Assembly: GCA_009778655.1 (NCBI GenBank)
Contig: WRFZ01000182.1
Coordinates: forward strand, 1 to 64,000
Source: Candidatus Azobacteroides sp.
GTDB taxonomy: Bacteria; Bacteroidota; Bacteroidia; Bacteroidales; Azobacteroidaceae
Reading direction: 5' to 3'
DNA length: 64,000 nucleotides
Shown here: positions 29,935 to 39,752 of the stretch, piece after piece
Layout of the letters: the number at the start of each line of letters is the position of its first letter
How positions within the stretch are numbered: position 1 is the stretch's first letter
Translations under genes and position numbers: made by a program
The notes under the pieces: model-generated
Told to the model about the DNA's origin: nothing
What the model saw: only the letters and a program-made list of their open reading frames with translations
Database searches by the model: none

Positions 29935-31050
29935 ATGCGAATCGCTTTTTTGTCGGCCTTCTATCCGTTCCGGGGCGGAATTGCCCAATTTAATGCCAAT
30001 TTATGTAAGGAATTACAAAAAAAGCACGAAGTAATTCCTTTCACTTTTAAAAGGCAATATCCGGAATTTCTTTTTCCTGGTACGACACAGTATATTACAG
30101 CTGATGACCACGCTGTTCCGGTTGATAGTATTCCTGTTTTGGATACGGCGAATCCATTAAGTTACCGAACGAGCGCCAAACAAATAGCAGAAACAAAACC
30201 GGATGTGCTGGTTATGAGGTATTGGATGACGTATTTTGCGCCATCTTTGGGTATAATTGCCGGTTATTTCAAAAAAAGGGGTTGTCGGGTAGTATCAATT
30301 TTGGATAATGTGACGCCGCACGAACCTCATTTTTTCGATAAACCGTTGACAACTTGGTTTTTGAAACGAAATTTGGGTTTTTTAGTAATGAGTAAATCGG
30401 TACGGGATGATCTTTTGTCTTTGCAACCCACCGCTCGTTTTATTTTGAAGGAACATCCTTTGTATGACCATTTTGGTGAAAAGGTTGATAAACAACTTGC
30501 TGTTGAACAATTAAAACTTGATCCGGAGAAAAAGACCCTTCTTTTTTTCGGATTAATTCGCGATTATAAAGGCTTGGATTTACTGATTGCCGCCATGTCT
30601 TTGTTGGACGAATCGTATCAATTGATTATTGCCGGAGAATCCTACGGCGATTTTGAAAAATACCGACAAGCCATCGAAAACTCGCCGGCCCGATTAAGAA
30701 TTAAAGTATTGAACCGATACATTTCCGACGACGAGGTGCCGCAATTGTTTTCGGCAGCCGATTTATTGGTAACGCCTTATCGTTCGGCAACACAAAGCGG
30801 CGTGATTCCGGTTGCCTATCATTTCGATGTTCCCGTATTAGCCACCGATGTCGGCGGATTAAAAGAAAGCATTGAGCGAGCGGGAACGGGTCTCGTTTGC
30901 CTTCCGACGATTGAAAGCCTCTCGGAAGGTATTCAAGAATTTTTCCGGTTGAGTAAGGACATTTTCATTGTAAACATTCAAAAAGAAAAGAAAGTCCTTT
31001 CTTGGGAAGCATTCGCCGGCGCTTTGACCGGATTCATCGAAACGCTTTGA
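29935..31050 (+). CDS. Glycosyltransferase family 4-like protein
   Basis: FYPFRGGIAQFNANL; LLFFGLIRDYKGLDLLIAAM; VTPYRSATQSGVIPVAYHFDVPVLATDVGGL. Confidence 0.9.
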   Translation: MRIAFLSAFYPFRGGIAQFNANLCKELQKKHEVIPFTFKRQYPEFLFPGTTQYITADDHAVPVDSIPVLDTANPLSYRTSAKQIAETKPDVLVMRYWMTYFAPSLGIIAGYFKKRGCRVVSILDNVTPHEPHFFDKPLTTWFLKRNLGFLVMSKSVRDDLLSLQPTARFILKEHPLYDHFGEKVDKQLAVEQLKLDPEKKTLLFFGLIRDYKGLDLLIAAMSLLDESYQLIIAGESYGDFEKYRQAIENSPARLRIKVLNRYISDDEVPQLFSAADLLVTPYRSATQSGVIPVAYHFDVPVLATDVGGLKESIERAGTGLVCLPTIESLSEGIQEFFRLSKDIFIVNIQKEKKVLSWEAFAGALTGFIETL

Positions 31051-31070
31051 TGAAGACGGTCAAGAATTGT

Positions 31071-31093
31071 TATCTCGTGCTTGACGCGAGATA
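31071..31093 (+). terminator. Terminator-like hairpin after the glycosyltransferase
   Basis: TATCTCG-tgcttgacg-CGAGATA followed by TTTTGG. Confidence 0.55.
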
Positions 31094-31103
31094 TTTTGGC
31101 ATA

Positions 31104-31134
31104 TTGGTTTTCATATGATTATTTCGTATATTTG
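31104..31134 (+). promoter_or_regulatory. Bacteroidetes-type promoter for small antitoxin-like gene
   Basis: TTG (31104-31106), 20-nt spacer, TATATTTG (31127-31134). Confidence 0.5.
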
Positions 31135-31160
31135 CAAATTAACTTTAAAGCACAAGGATA

Positions 31161-31340
31161 ATGGCAACTATAACATTAGAATACGATATTCGCAACAAAC
31201 AGGCAAAACAGATGATTGAAATCATCCAGTCGCTCGGTTTAGCAACCCGTAAAAAATCCGGTTTAGAAGAAGCATTGGAAGATGTTGCAAATGGTAGAGT
31301 AATCACTATTCATACGCCAAAAAAACGAAGGATAAAATAA
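31161..31340 (+). CDS. Antitoxin-like 59-aa protein (not in ORF track)
   Basis: MATITLEYDIRNKQAKQMIEIIQSLGLATRKKSGLEEALEDVANGRVITIHTPKKRRIK; promoter upstream; toxin remnant downstream. Confidence 0.6.
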   Translation: MATITLEYDIRNKQAKQMIEIIQSLGLATRKKSGLEEALEDVANGRVITIHTPKKRRIK

Positions 31341-31348
31341 AGCAGAAT

Positions 31349-31462
31349 ATGGATGCTTCTAAACGATTGACTGTAAAAAAATTTTTCGAAATAATTAGGG
31401 ATTTGGACGAAACGGTTTACCAAATTCAAATAACTCACAGGTTTAGAAAAAGTCTGCAATAA
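31349..31462 (+). pseudogene. Truncated YafQ/RelE-like toxin N-terminus
   Basis: MDASKRLTVKKFFEIIRDLDETVYQIQITHRFRKSLQ*; YQIQITHRFRKSL resembles the YafQ start, then stops. Confidence 0.45.
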
Positions 31463-31863
31463 TGTTAACCATTTTTTGCCGCTTGTCGTAGAAAACCTCC
31501 TCATCAATTCGGACATTTACAAAACTTCCATGCGATAAGGTAACAATCCAATTATTGCCGAGATTGACCCGTAAACTCCCATCCGGGTTTTTCTTTTCAA
31601 TCACTCGCAAGATGTCCGATTCGGTGACTCCGGCAAGTCGCGGGTCGGTATCAACCGTCGGAATGATGACCGAATGGAACGTCGGTACAAGGAAAAATCC
31701 CCGGTTTGCATATCCCAAGCGCGATTGATTCGGAAACTGAGGTCTCGTTGCCGCTTGAACAACCAACTCAGCGCTGACATAACCTATGCCGTCAACAAAA
31801 CCTTCATACGGGGAGTTGATACTCCGAAGGTAAGAATATAAATCGGCAGATATTGATTCTTAA
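31443..31863 (-). pseudogene. Uncharacterised protein remnant with N-terminal frameshift
   Basis: Main frame ...ISADLYSYLRSINSPYEGFVDGIGYVSAELVVQAATRPQF...; upstream ATG (MAKLR...) lies in another frame. Confidence 0.4.
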
Positions 31864-31875
31864 TTTTGCCATTCA

Positions 31876-32363
31876 TTAATCTCCCTCGAAATTTTTGTGA
31901 TCAATCCCATTTAATAATACTAATGAGGGCGATATAACCAGATTGGTTCGCGTCCCCAAAAAAGCGTCTTCAATTTGGGTAAAACCGATGCAATAAGCAT
32001 TGAAAAATTCAACTCGCAACGGAGCATTACTAAATCCTGTTTCGAAAGAAATCGTACCGCTTTGTTTCAAAAACGGATTTTTAGCCCATTCGTAGATATT
32101 GTCTTCCACTATTTGGGATAGAGAAATGATTATCTGTCCTCCCCGTTCATCCCTCTGCGGCTGACCTTTGTGATCAACATCCTGTATGAATCCGATTTTA
32201 GAATCCTCTACGTCATATTCCGACCCTTGAAAATAAAACTTGGCTTCTACATAAGCCAACGGTTGTATCCATTCGAATTGGCGACCTTATTTCCACCTTT
32301 AATTAAGGCGACAAGATCGGCGGGCCCGTCGCCGATTACTAAAAAACTTTTGTGAGTAAACAT
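31876..32363 (-). pseudogene. TssD/Hcp-like (T6SS tube protein family, Bacteroidetes type) gene with frameshift
   Basis: YVEAKFYFQGSEYDVEDSKIGFIQDVDHKGQPQRDERGGQIIISLSQIVEDNIYEWAKNPFLKQSGTISF resembles TssD; N-terminus MFTHKSFLVIGDGPADLVALIKGGNKV in another frame. Confidence 0.5.
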
Positions 32364-32563
32364 AGCTGTATTATTTCAATTACGTTAATTAAGTTAATAC
32401 CCTATAAAAAACATTCGCAAATTTATATTAAAATTTTAATAAATTCAAATATTTTCCCGGTAAAAATCAAATATCATCTTCATCTTTCTATTTTTCCGTA
32501 ATAAAAATACAATTTTATCTTTGTTTTTATTTATTTTCTCATCATTTCTTTGCGATTTTTCAT

Positions 32564-32571
32564 TATATTTG
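32564..32571 (+). promoter_or_regulatory. -7 box-like TATATTTG upstream of dnaE
   Basis: TAnnTTTG match 29 nt upstream of ATG. Confidence 0.4.
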
Positions 32572-32599
32572 CATCCGCTTACAGAAAAAATCGAAGAAA

Positions 32600-35500
32600 A
32601 TGCAGACTGTTGAAAACAAACCGGATACTCCGTTTATTCATCTACATGTCCATTCGTATTATTCCTTATTGGATGGCATGCCATCCATTCCCGCACTGGT
32701 TGATAAAGCCATGGCCAACGGAATGAACGCTTTAGCGCTTACCGATCACGGCAATATGTTTGGAGCAAAGGAATTTTACGACTACGTCAATATGGTAAAT
32801 GCAAAGAAAGGTTCGCCTCAAAAGTTCAAACCTATTTTGGGAGTAGAAGCCTACTGCGCCCGTCGTTCCCGACTCGATAAAACCACGAAAGAAGACGGAA
32901 GCGGCTGGCACTTGATCTTGTTGGCTAAGAACAAAAAAGGATATAGAAATCTTTGCAAATTAGTCTCTGCTTCTTGGATTGACGGGCATTATTATCGTCC
33001 GCGAATTGATAAAGAAATATTGCAGCAATACAGTGAAGGGCTGATTGTAAGCTCCGCCTGCTTGGCGGGAGAAATTCCCCGTAAAATTATGGACGGCAAT
33101 ATTAAAGAAGCCGAAGAAGCCATCCGATGGTTTAAATCGGTTTTCGGCGACGATTTTTACTTGGAACTTCACCGACACAAGACCGATAAAGAAGGAGGCG
33201 ATCGTACCGTATATGAAAAACAGGTAGAAGTAAATGCCGTTTTGTTGGATTTAGCAAAAAAAACAAATACCAAATATATTGCGGCAAATGATGTGCATTT
33301 TCTGGATGAAGAGCATGCCGATGCGCACGATCGTTTGATTTGTTTGAATACAGGCAAAGATTTGAACGATCCCAACCGAATGCGCTATACCAAACAGGAA
33401 TGGCTTAAAACGCAAAAAGAAATGGAGGCGATTTTTTCGGACGTGCCGGAAGCCTTAGCCAATACGTTGGAAATAGCCGATAAAGTGGAATTTTACAGCA
33501 TTGATTCCGACGCAATCATGCCGCCTTTTCCTATTCCGGAAACCTTCTCGACCGAAGAAGAATATCGCAAAAAATATTCCGAAGAAACGCTTCGCGACGA
33601 ATTTGACAAGGAGGATAAAACCCGGTTCGACCGATTGGGCGGATACAATAAAGTTGTTCGTATCAAATTGGAAGCGGATTATTTACGGGAATTAACCCTG
33701 CAAAAAGCCAAAATACGATACGAAGACCCCGTTCCGCCGGATGTGTTGGAACGCATCGAATTTGAACTCGAAACGATGAAAACGATGGGGTATCCGGGAT
33801 ATTTTCTGATTGTGCAAGATTTAATTCAAGGCGCTAAATCAATAGGAGTAGCCGTAGGACCGGGCAGAGGTTCGGCCGCAGGCTCGGCAGTCGCTTATTG
33901 TTTGGGAATTACGGATATAGACCCTTTGAAATACGATCTGCTGTTTGAACGTTTCTTGAATCCCGATCGAATTTCCATGCCGGATATTGACATTGACTTC
34001 GACGACGACGGAAGAGCGGAAGTATTGCGTCGGGTCGTTGAAAAATACGGAAAAGAGAAAGTTGCTCATATCATCACTTACGGCACGATGGCTACAAAAT
34101 CAGCCATTAAAGATGTAGCGCGCGTACAAGGCTTGCCGCTTCCGGAAGCCGAACGACTGACCAAATTGATCCCCGATCGTTTACCCGATGACGAAAACGG
34201 TAATCCTCTGAAAATAAATATAGAAAACTGTATCAAATATGTTCCGGAATTGTATGAAGCGCGATATTCGAGCGACCGGAATCTTTCCGATACATTGAAA
34301 TATGCCCAAATGTTGGAAGGCACTGTTCGACAAGTGGGCGTACATGCTTGCGGAGTAATTATCGGGGCGGACGACTTAACCAATTACGTCCCGTTAAGTA
34401 CGGCGAAAGAAAAGGGAAGCGACGAAGAGGTAATGGTTACGCAATACGAAGGGTCAATCATCGAAACCATCGGCTTGATTAAAATGGATTTTTTGGGACT
34501 TAAAACCTTATCTATTATCAAAGAGGCGATTGCCAATATCAAAAAATCGAAAGGAATAGATATTGACATTTCCCAAATTCCGTTGGATGATGAAAAAACA
34601 TACGAATTATTCAGTAAAGGTCAAACCGTAGGAACGTTCCAATTTGAATCGGCCGGAATGCGAAAATACCTAACCGAATTGAAACCGACTAAATTCGAAG
34701 ATTTGATTGCAATGAACGCCTTGTATCGTCCCGGACCAATGGCGTATATTCCGGATTTTATTGATCGGAAACACGGACGCAAGAAAATTGAATACGATTT
34801 TCCGGAAATGGAATCCCGTCTGAAAGAAACTTACGGAATTACGGTTTATCAAGAACAAGTGATGCTTTTGAGCCGGGATTTGGCCGGATTCACTCGCGGT
34901 CAATCCGACGAATTGCGTAAGGCTATGGGGAAAAAATTAAAGAAAAAGATGGAAGCCTTGCATAACGAATTTATTGAAGGGGCAACCAAAAAAGGCTTCG
35001 GCCCGCCGGAAAAATTAGAGAAAATCTGGACGGATTGGGCGGAATTTGCCAAATACGCATTTAACAAATCCCATGCCACTTGTTATTCGCTTGTCGCCTA
35101 TCATACAGCCTATTTGAAAGCGCATTATCCTTCCGAATTTATGGCTGCTAACTTGACGAGGAACAAAGACGATATAGGCGAAATCACTCAATTTATGGAC
35201 GAATGCCGCATGATGGGCATTGTCGTAAAAGGCCCCGACGTCAACGAATCGGAACTGAATTTCACGGTGAATAAAACGGGAAACATCCGTTTCGGTTTGG
35301 GAGGCGTGAAAGGCGTAGGCGCCGCAGCTGTAGAAGCAATTGTGAAAGAACGAAATGAAAACGGTCCGTTTACCAATATATTTGATTTTGTTGAACGGGT
35401 AAACTTAACCGCCTGCAATAAAAAGAATTTGGAAGCGCTTTGCTATTCGGGAGCTTTCGATACTTTTCGGGAAATCAAACGCGAGCAATTTTTTGCAACC

Positions 35501-36295
35501 AATGCCAAAGGAGAAAATTTTCTGGAAACGTTGATCCGTTACGGCAATAAATATCAAACCGATAAAAATTCGGCCATGCATTCGTTGTTCGGCGGATTGA
35601 ACGCCATTGATATTGCTACGCCGGAAATACCGGCAACAGAAGCTTGGAGCAATATTGAACGATTAAATAAAGAAAAAGATTTGGTCGGAATTTATCTTTC
35701 TTCGCATCCTTTGGATGATTATTTCGTAATTTTGAATTATATTTGTAATCCGAAACTGAAAGATTTCGAAGAAGCAAAAGCTAATTTTACAAATAAAGAC
35801 TTGATAATCGGCGGAATAGTTACTTCTTGCAAACAAGGAAGCACCAAAACGGGCAAACCGTATGGAGTACTGAAGTTGGAAGATTTTTCCGGAAGTGCGG
35901 AAATTCCGCTTTTCGGGAACGATTTCTATGACTATAATAAATATTGTCTTCCGAATCTGAGTTTGCTTATTAAAGGAAAATTTCAGCCGAGACAATACAG
36001 GGAAGCCGTTTTGGATTTCAAAATCAGTTCCATTCAACCGTTGTCAGACGTAAAAAACGCATTGGTAGAGAAAATTTCGCTTGAATTACCTTTGCATGAA
36101 TTGAACGATAAATTAATAACGGATCTATCTTTCTTGGTAAAAAATAATCCGGGAGGGAGTTCATTATATTTTAGAATCGAAGATATGGACAAACACGTAG
36201 GGGTTTCTTTGTTTACGGGAAATCAAAAATTTACGATTAATAAAGAAATTATCTATTTTTTGGAAGAAAACAACATTAAATTTACAATTAATTAA
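32600..36295 (+). CDS. dnaE: DNA polymerase III subunit alpha
   Basis: PHP HLHVHSYYSLLDG; GPGRGSAAGSAVAYCLGITDIDP; PDIDIDFDDDGR; FNKSHATCYSLVAYHTAYLKAHYP. Confidence 0.98.
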   Translation: MQTVENKPDTPFIHLHVHSYYSLLDGMPSIPALVDKAMANGMNALALTDHGNMFGAKEFYDYVNMVNAKKGSPQKFKPILGVEAYCARRSRLDKTTKEDGSGWHLILLAKNKKGYRNLCKLVSASWIDGHYYRPRIDKEILQQYSEGLIVSSACLAGEIPRKIMDGNIKEAEEAIRWFKSVFGDDFYLELHRHKTDKEGGDRTVYEKQVEVNAVLLDLAKKTNTKYIAANDVHFLDEEHADAHDRLICLNTGKDLNDPNRMRYTKQEWLKTQKEMEAIFSDVPEALANTLEIADKVEFYSIDSDAIMPPFPIPETFSTEEEYRKKYSEETLRDEFDKEDKTRFDRLGGYNKVVRIKLEADYLRELTLQKAKIRYEDPVPPDVLERIEFELETMKTMGYPGYFLIVQDLIQGAKSIGVAVGPGRGSAAGSAVAYCLGITDIDPLKYDLLFERFLNPDRISMPDIDIDFDDDGRAEVLRRVVEKYGKEKVAHIITYGTMATKSAIKDVARVQGLPLPEAERLTKLIPDRLPDDENGNPLKINIENCIKYVPELYEARYSSDRNLSDTLKYAQMLEGTVRQVGVHACGVIIGADDLTNYVPLSTAKEKGSDEEVMVTQYEGSIIETIGLIKMDFLGLKTLSIIKEAIANIKKSKGIDIDISQIPLDDEKTYELFSKGQTVGTFQFESAGMRKYLTELKPTKFEDLIAMNALYRPGPMAYIPDFIDRKHGRKKIEYDFPEMESRLKETYGITVYQEQVMLLSRDLAGFTRGQSDELRKAMGKKLKKKMEALHNEFIEGATKKGFGPPEKLEKIWTDWAEFAKYAFNKSHATCYSLVAYHTAYLKAHYPSEFMAANLTRNKDDIGEITQFMDECRMMGIVVKGPDVNESELNFTVNKTGNIRFGLGGVKGVGAAAVEAIVKERNENGPFTNIFDFVERVNLTACNKKNLEALCYSGAFDTFREIKREQFFATNAKGENFLETLIRYGNKYQTDKNSAMHSLFGGLNAIDIATPEIPATEAWSNIERLNKEKDLVGIYLSSHPLDDYFVILNYICNPKLKDFEEAKANFTNKDLIIGGIVTSCKQGSTKTGKPYGVLKLEDFSGSAEIPLFGNDFYDYNKYCLPNLSLLIKGKFQPRQYREAVLDFKISSIQPLSDVKNALVEKISLELPLHELNDKLITDLSFLVKNNPGGSSLYFRIEDMDKHVGVSLFTGNQKFTINKEIIYFLEENNIKFTIN

Positions 36296-36313
36296 CAATT
36301 AAAAGACAAGATT

Positions 36314-36628
36314 ATGGCATTACAAGTTACAGATGGAAGTTTTAATGAACTGATTGCTAAAAACAAAGCGGTAGTGGTTGACTTTTGGGCGGAATGGTGC
36401 GGTCCTTGCCGGATGATCGGTCCTGTAATTGAAGAATTAGCCGATGAATACAAGGGCAAAGCTGTTGTCGGTAAAATGAATGTAGATGAAAACAACGAAA
36501 TACCGGGAGAATATAACATCCGAAGTATTCCTACGATTCTTTTCTTTAAAGACGGCGTACTGACCGATAAACTCGTCGGCGCTGCACCTAAAAACTTATT
36601 GGAAGAAAAATTAAAAGCAATATTATAA
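36314..36628 (+). CDS. trxA: Thioredoxin
   Basis: VVDFWAEWCGPCRMIGPVIEELA. Confidence 0.97.
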   Translation: MALQVTDGSFNELIAKNKAVVVDFWAEWCGPCRMIGPVIEELADEYKGKAVVGKMNVDENNEIPGEYNIRSIPTILFFKDGVLTDKLVGAAPKNLLEEKLKAIL

Positions 36629-36666
36629 AACTAACCGTTTATTAAACATCATTAAATTATTTTTTT

Positions 36667-37608
36667 ATGGCAAAAATTACAATCGTAGGCGCCGGAAATG
36701 TAGGCGCAACTTGTGCTAATGTCTTAGCATTTAACAAAATTGCAAGTGAAATCGTCATGCTTGACGTAAAAGAAGGAGTGGCAGAAGGAAAAGCAATGGA
36801 CATGTTGCAAACCACTCAAACCTTGGGTTTTGAAACAAAAATCAAAGGAGTAACCGGCGATTATGCCCAAACCGCCGATTCCGATGTAATCATCGTCACC
36901 TCCGGCATCCCGCGTAAACCGGGTATGACGCGCGAAGAATTGATCGGGACTAACGCAAACATTGTGAAAAGTGTTGTCGGTACTTGCTTACGCTATTCTC
37001 CCCATGCTATTTTCCTCATGATATCCAATCCGATGGATACGATGACCTACTTGGCGCTGAAAGCAACCGGCTTACCCAAAAATCGTATTTTCGGTATGGG
37101 CGGTATTTTAGACAGTTCACGCTTTAAATATTATTTAAGCCAAGCGTTAAATGTAAATCCGGCGCAAGTGAACGGAATGGTAATCGGAGGCCACGGCGAT
37201 ACGACAATGATTCCTTTGAAGCGTTTGGCTACGTATAACAGTCTTCCCGTATCCGGCCTTTTAAGCGCTGAAAGCTTAAACAAAGTGGTTGCCGATACGA
37301 TGGTCGGCGGAGCTACGTTGACAAGTTTGTTGGGAACTTCGGCATGGTATGCTCCGGGAGCGTCCGGCGCTTATATAGTAGCATCCATTATTAATGACTA
37401 CAAACGGTTAATTCCTTCTTGCGTTTACTTGGATGGCGAATACGGACAACGCGATATTTGTATTGGCGTGCCGGCAATTATCGGTCGAAACGGCGTAGAA
37501 AAAATCGTAACACTCGATCTGAATAATGAAGAAAAGGCGTTGTTCGAAAAAAGCGCGGACTCCGTTCGTTCAACCAACAAAGTATTGAAAGAAATAAACG
37601 CTTTGTAA
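36667..37608 (+). CDS. mdh: Malate dehydrogenase
   Basis: ITIVGAGNVGATCANVLA, VTSGIPRKPGMTREELIGTNA, VIGGHGDTTMIPL. Confidence 0.95.
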   Translation: MAKITIVGAGNVGATCANVLAFNKIASEIVMLDVKEGVAEGKAMDMLQTTQTLGFETKIKGVTGDYAQTADSDVIIVTSGIPRKPGMTREELIGTNANIVKSVVGTCLRYSPHAIFLMISNPMDTMTYLALKATGLPKNRIFGMGGILDSSRFKYYLSQALNVNPAQVNGMVIGGHGDTTMIPLKRLATYNSLPVSGLLSAESLNKVVADTMVGGATLTSLLGTSAWYAPGASGAYIVASIINDYKRLIPSCVYLDGEYGQRDICIGVPAIIGRNGVEKIVTLDLNNEEKALFEKSADSVRSTNKVLKEINAL

Positions 37609-37610
37609 AA

Positions 37611-37710
37611 ATTATGAATGATGAATTATGGATTATGAATTAAGGAGAGCAGACTTTTTTGTCATTATCCATAATTCATAATTTATAATTCATAATTCAC
37701 AATTCATCAT
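37611..37710 (+). repeat. ATTATGAAT short-period repeat pair forming a hairpin
   Basis: attatgaatgatgaattatggattatgaatta ... cattatccataattcataatttataattcataattcacaattcatcat. Confidence 0.8.
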
Positions 37711-37717
37711 CTGCTTC

Positions 37718-38440
37718 GTGGTTTTCAGTATAGTTGATATTATTTGTAAAGGTTTTCTTATCGGAATCCTTGTATCCGCTCCCATGGGACCCGTCGGCTT
37801 GCTTTGTGTGCAGCGAACGTTGAAAAAAGGGCAGTGGCACGGTTTCTTTTCCGGTATAGGCGCCGCCTTTTCCGATCTCCTTTATGCGGGAATTACCAGC
37901 CTCGGGATGGGATTTGTCATTGATTTAATCACAACCCAACAATATTATTTACAAATAATCGGAAGCGCTCTGCTGCTGATTTTCGGCATTTATGTATTCC
38001 GTTCAAATCCTTTCAAGTGGCTTCACGAATCGCAAGAAAATGTCAACTCCTATCCGCAGGACACTCTTACCGCGTTTCTTCTGACCTTATCTAATCCGTT
38101 GATTATTTTTCTTTTTATTGCCCTTTTTGCTCGTTTCAATTTTATTGCCACTGAAGAAAAATTATTTTCTATCCTGCTCGGATTAGCCGGTATTTTAGTC
38201 GGGGCTTTATCTTGGTGGTTTTTAATAACGTTTCTCGTCGGTAAATTACGAAAAATAATGACTCTCAGAGGGTTATGGATAATGAATCGGATTATGGGAA
38301 TTTTTATAATCGTACTATCCGTTTATTTACTGTTTGTGTCAGTGTTTTTGACTTCACCAACCGCCTCGCGCGCCTCCGCCGCCGGTGCGTCCCCCACCCC
38401 AAGAACCGCCTCCGCCGCCGAAACTTCCGCCACCCCATGA
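37718..38440 (+). CDS. LysE-family exporter with Ala/Ser/Thr/Pro tail antisense to neighbouring gene
   Basis: GILVSAPMGPVGLLCVQRTLKKGQWHGFFSGIGAAFSDLLYAGI; low-complexity C-terminus. Confidence 0.8.
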   Translation: MVFSIVDIICKGFLIGILVSAPMGPVGLLCVQRTLKKGQWHGFFSGIGAAFSDLLYAGITSLGMGFVIDLITTQQYYLQIIGSALLLIFGIYVFRSNPFKWLHESQENVNSYPQDTLTAFLLTLSNPLIIFLFIALFARFNFIATEEKLFSILLGLAGILVGALSWWFLITFLVGKLRKIMTLRGLWIMNRIMGIFIIVLSVYLLFVSVFLTSPTASRASAAGASPTPRTASAAETSATP

Positions 38441-39589
38441 ACTGCTTCTGCTTGGTGGCGAGACAATAATCCGTGGAATAGTATATAATACTGACTGCGT
38501 TTTTTTACAATTCATACAAGAGAAAATGTGTTCTCCTTGTCCTTGCGCAAAAGAAGATGCGTCTTTATTAATCCGGTCTTGCGCCAAATAAAACGTTTTT
38601 GCTTGACAATAAGGACAAACCATATATCTCGACGTTTGATCAAAAGCTAAAGCTTCCGTATGACCGCATTGTTCACAATGCCAAACGTCGTAATCAATGG
38701 AACGAATACTTTCTTCCGTTTGTTGGGCCGGCGTAAGATAAGCATTAAGGGCCGGTTGTTCGGTTATACGTACCATCTTGTTGCCGCATTGGCTGCATGT
38801 AATCGGTTGGGTTCGGAGTCGTTTGATCACAAAAAAATAAACCGCAACAAAAAGAATCATGAGAATCGGGAAAAAAACGGTAAAAGCGATTACCGCTCCT
38901 TTTTTCTTATTCAACGATAAGTATTTTTGATAATTAGTTATTTTTGAACCGAATTTGGAAAACAAATAAAAAAAGAAGCAAACGGTTATAATAAGTGATA
39001 TTCCCAAATAAACCCGCAAAAATTGGCCGCCCTGCAACGGTTCATTTTCTTTTTGATGCATGATTTCCCGGATGGTTTCCGGATTTTTCAGATAATCGCA
39101 AACCTTGGTAATTCCGGCAATGATACCGCCGTCGAAATCTCCGTTGCGAATCAAAGGCGATATATCGTTGCGAATCACTCGCGATAAAATCACATCGGGA
39201 AGTACGCCTTCCAATCCGTAACCGGTTCTGAAAACCATTTCTTTCTTGTCATACACCAATAAAAAAAGCAAACCGTTATCGTTCTTTTTCCCTATACCCC
39301 ATTGGGTAAAAAGACGCGTAGCAAAATCGTCAATGTCTTCATCACCGATAGAAGAAAGCAAAACAACTGCAATTTCAGCGGTTGAAACGTTTTCAATCGA
39401 AGCAATCGTCGCATTGGTTTTTTCTTCGGCGGCTTGCGAAATGATTCCGTCGGGATTGGTTACATAGTCAGCCGCATTTTTCAAATGATCGTTCGGAACG
39501 GATGAAATTGTATAAACGTTTTGAGCGGAAAGCGGTAAGCAAAACCAAAACAGCCCGTTTATCAGTACCGAATAAATGAAAATCTTCAT
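38354..39589 (-). CDS. TPM-domain protein with Gly-rich C-terminus
   Basis: Signal peptide, TPM region (AEIAVVLLSSIGDEDIDDFATRLFTQWGIGKKNDNGLLFLLV), TM segments, zinc-ribbon-like CxxC pairs, GGGSFGGGGGSWGGG tail. Confidence 0.88.
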   Translation of the reverse strand: MKIFIYSVLINGLFWFCLPLSAQNVYTISSVPNDHLKNAADYVTNPDGIISQAAEEKTNATIASIENVSTAEIAVVLLSSIGDEDIDDFATRLFTQWGIGKKNDNGLLFLLVYDKKEMVFRTGYGLEGVLPDVILSRVIRNDISPLIRNGDFDGGIIAGITKVCDYLKNPETIREIMHQKENEPLQGGQFLRVYLGISLIITVCFFFYLFSKFGSKITNYQKYLSLNKKKGAVIAFTVFFPILMILFVAVYFFVIKRLRTQPITCSQCGNKMVRITEQPALNAYLTPAQQTEESIRSIDYDVWHCEQCGHTEALAFDQTSRYMVCPYCQAKTFYLAQDRINKDASSFAQGQGEHIFSCMNCKKTQSVLYTIPRIIVSPPSRSSSWGGGSFGGGGGSWGGGRTGGGGARGGW

Positions 39590-39671
39590 ACATTACAAAT
39601 ATTTGCGCTTGCAAAGTTACGTTTTATTCAATAAAGACTGTAAAAATTTTGTATATTTGTACGGTTTTATG

Positions 39672-39712
39672 TAAAGTGACGAGTGACAAGTAACAAGTAA
39701 CGAGTCACTTTA
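39672..39712 (+). repeat. AAGTAAC/GAGTGAC short-period repeat with hairpin
   Basis: TAAAGTGAC-gagtgacaagtaacaagtaacga-GTCACTTTA. Confidence 0.75.
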
Positions 39713-39752
39713 CCCGTCATCTGTTATTCATTACTCGTTACCATTAAAAATT

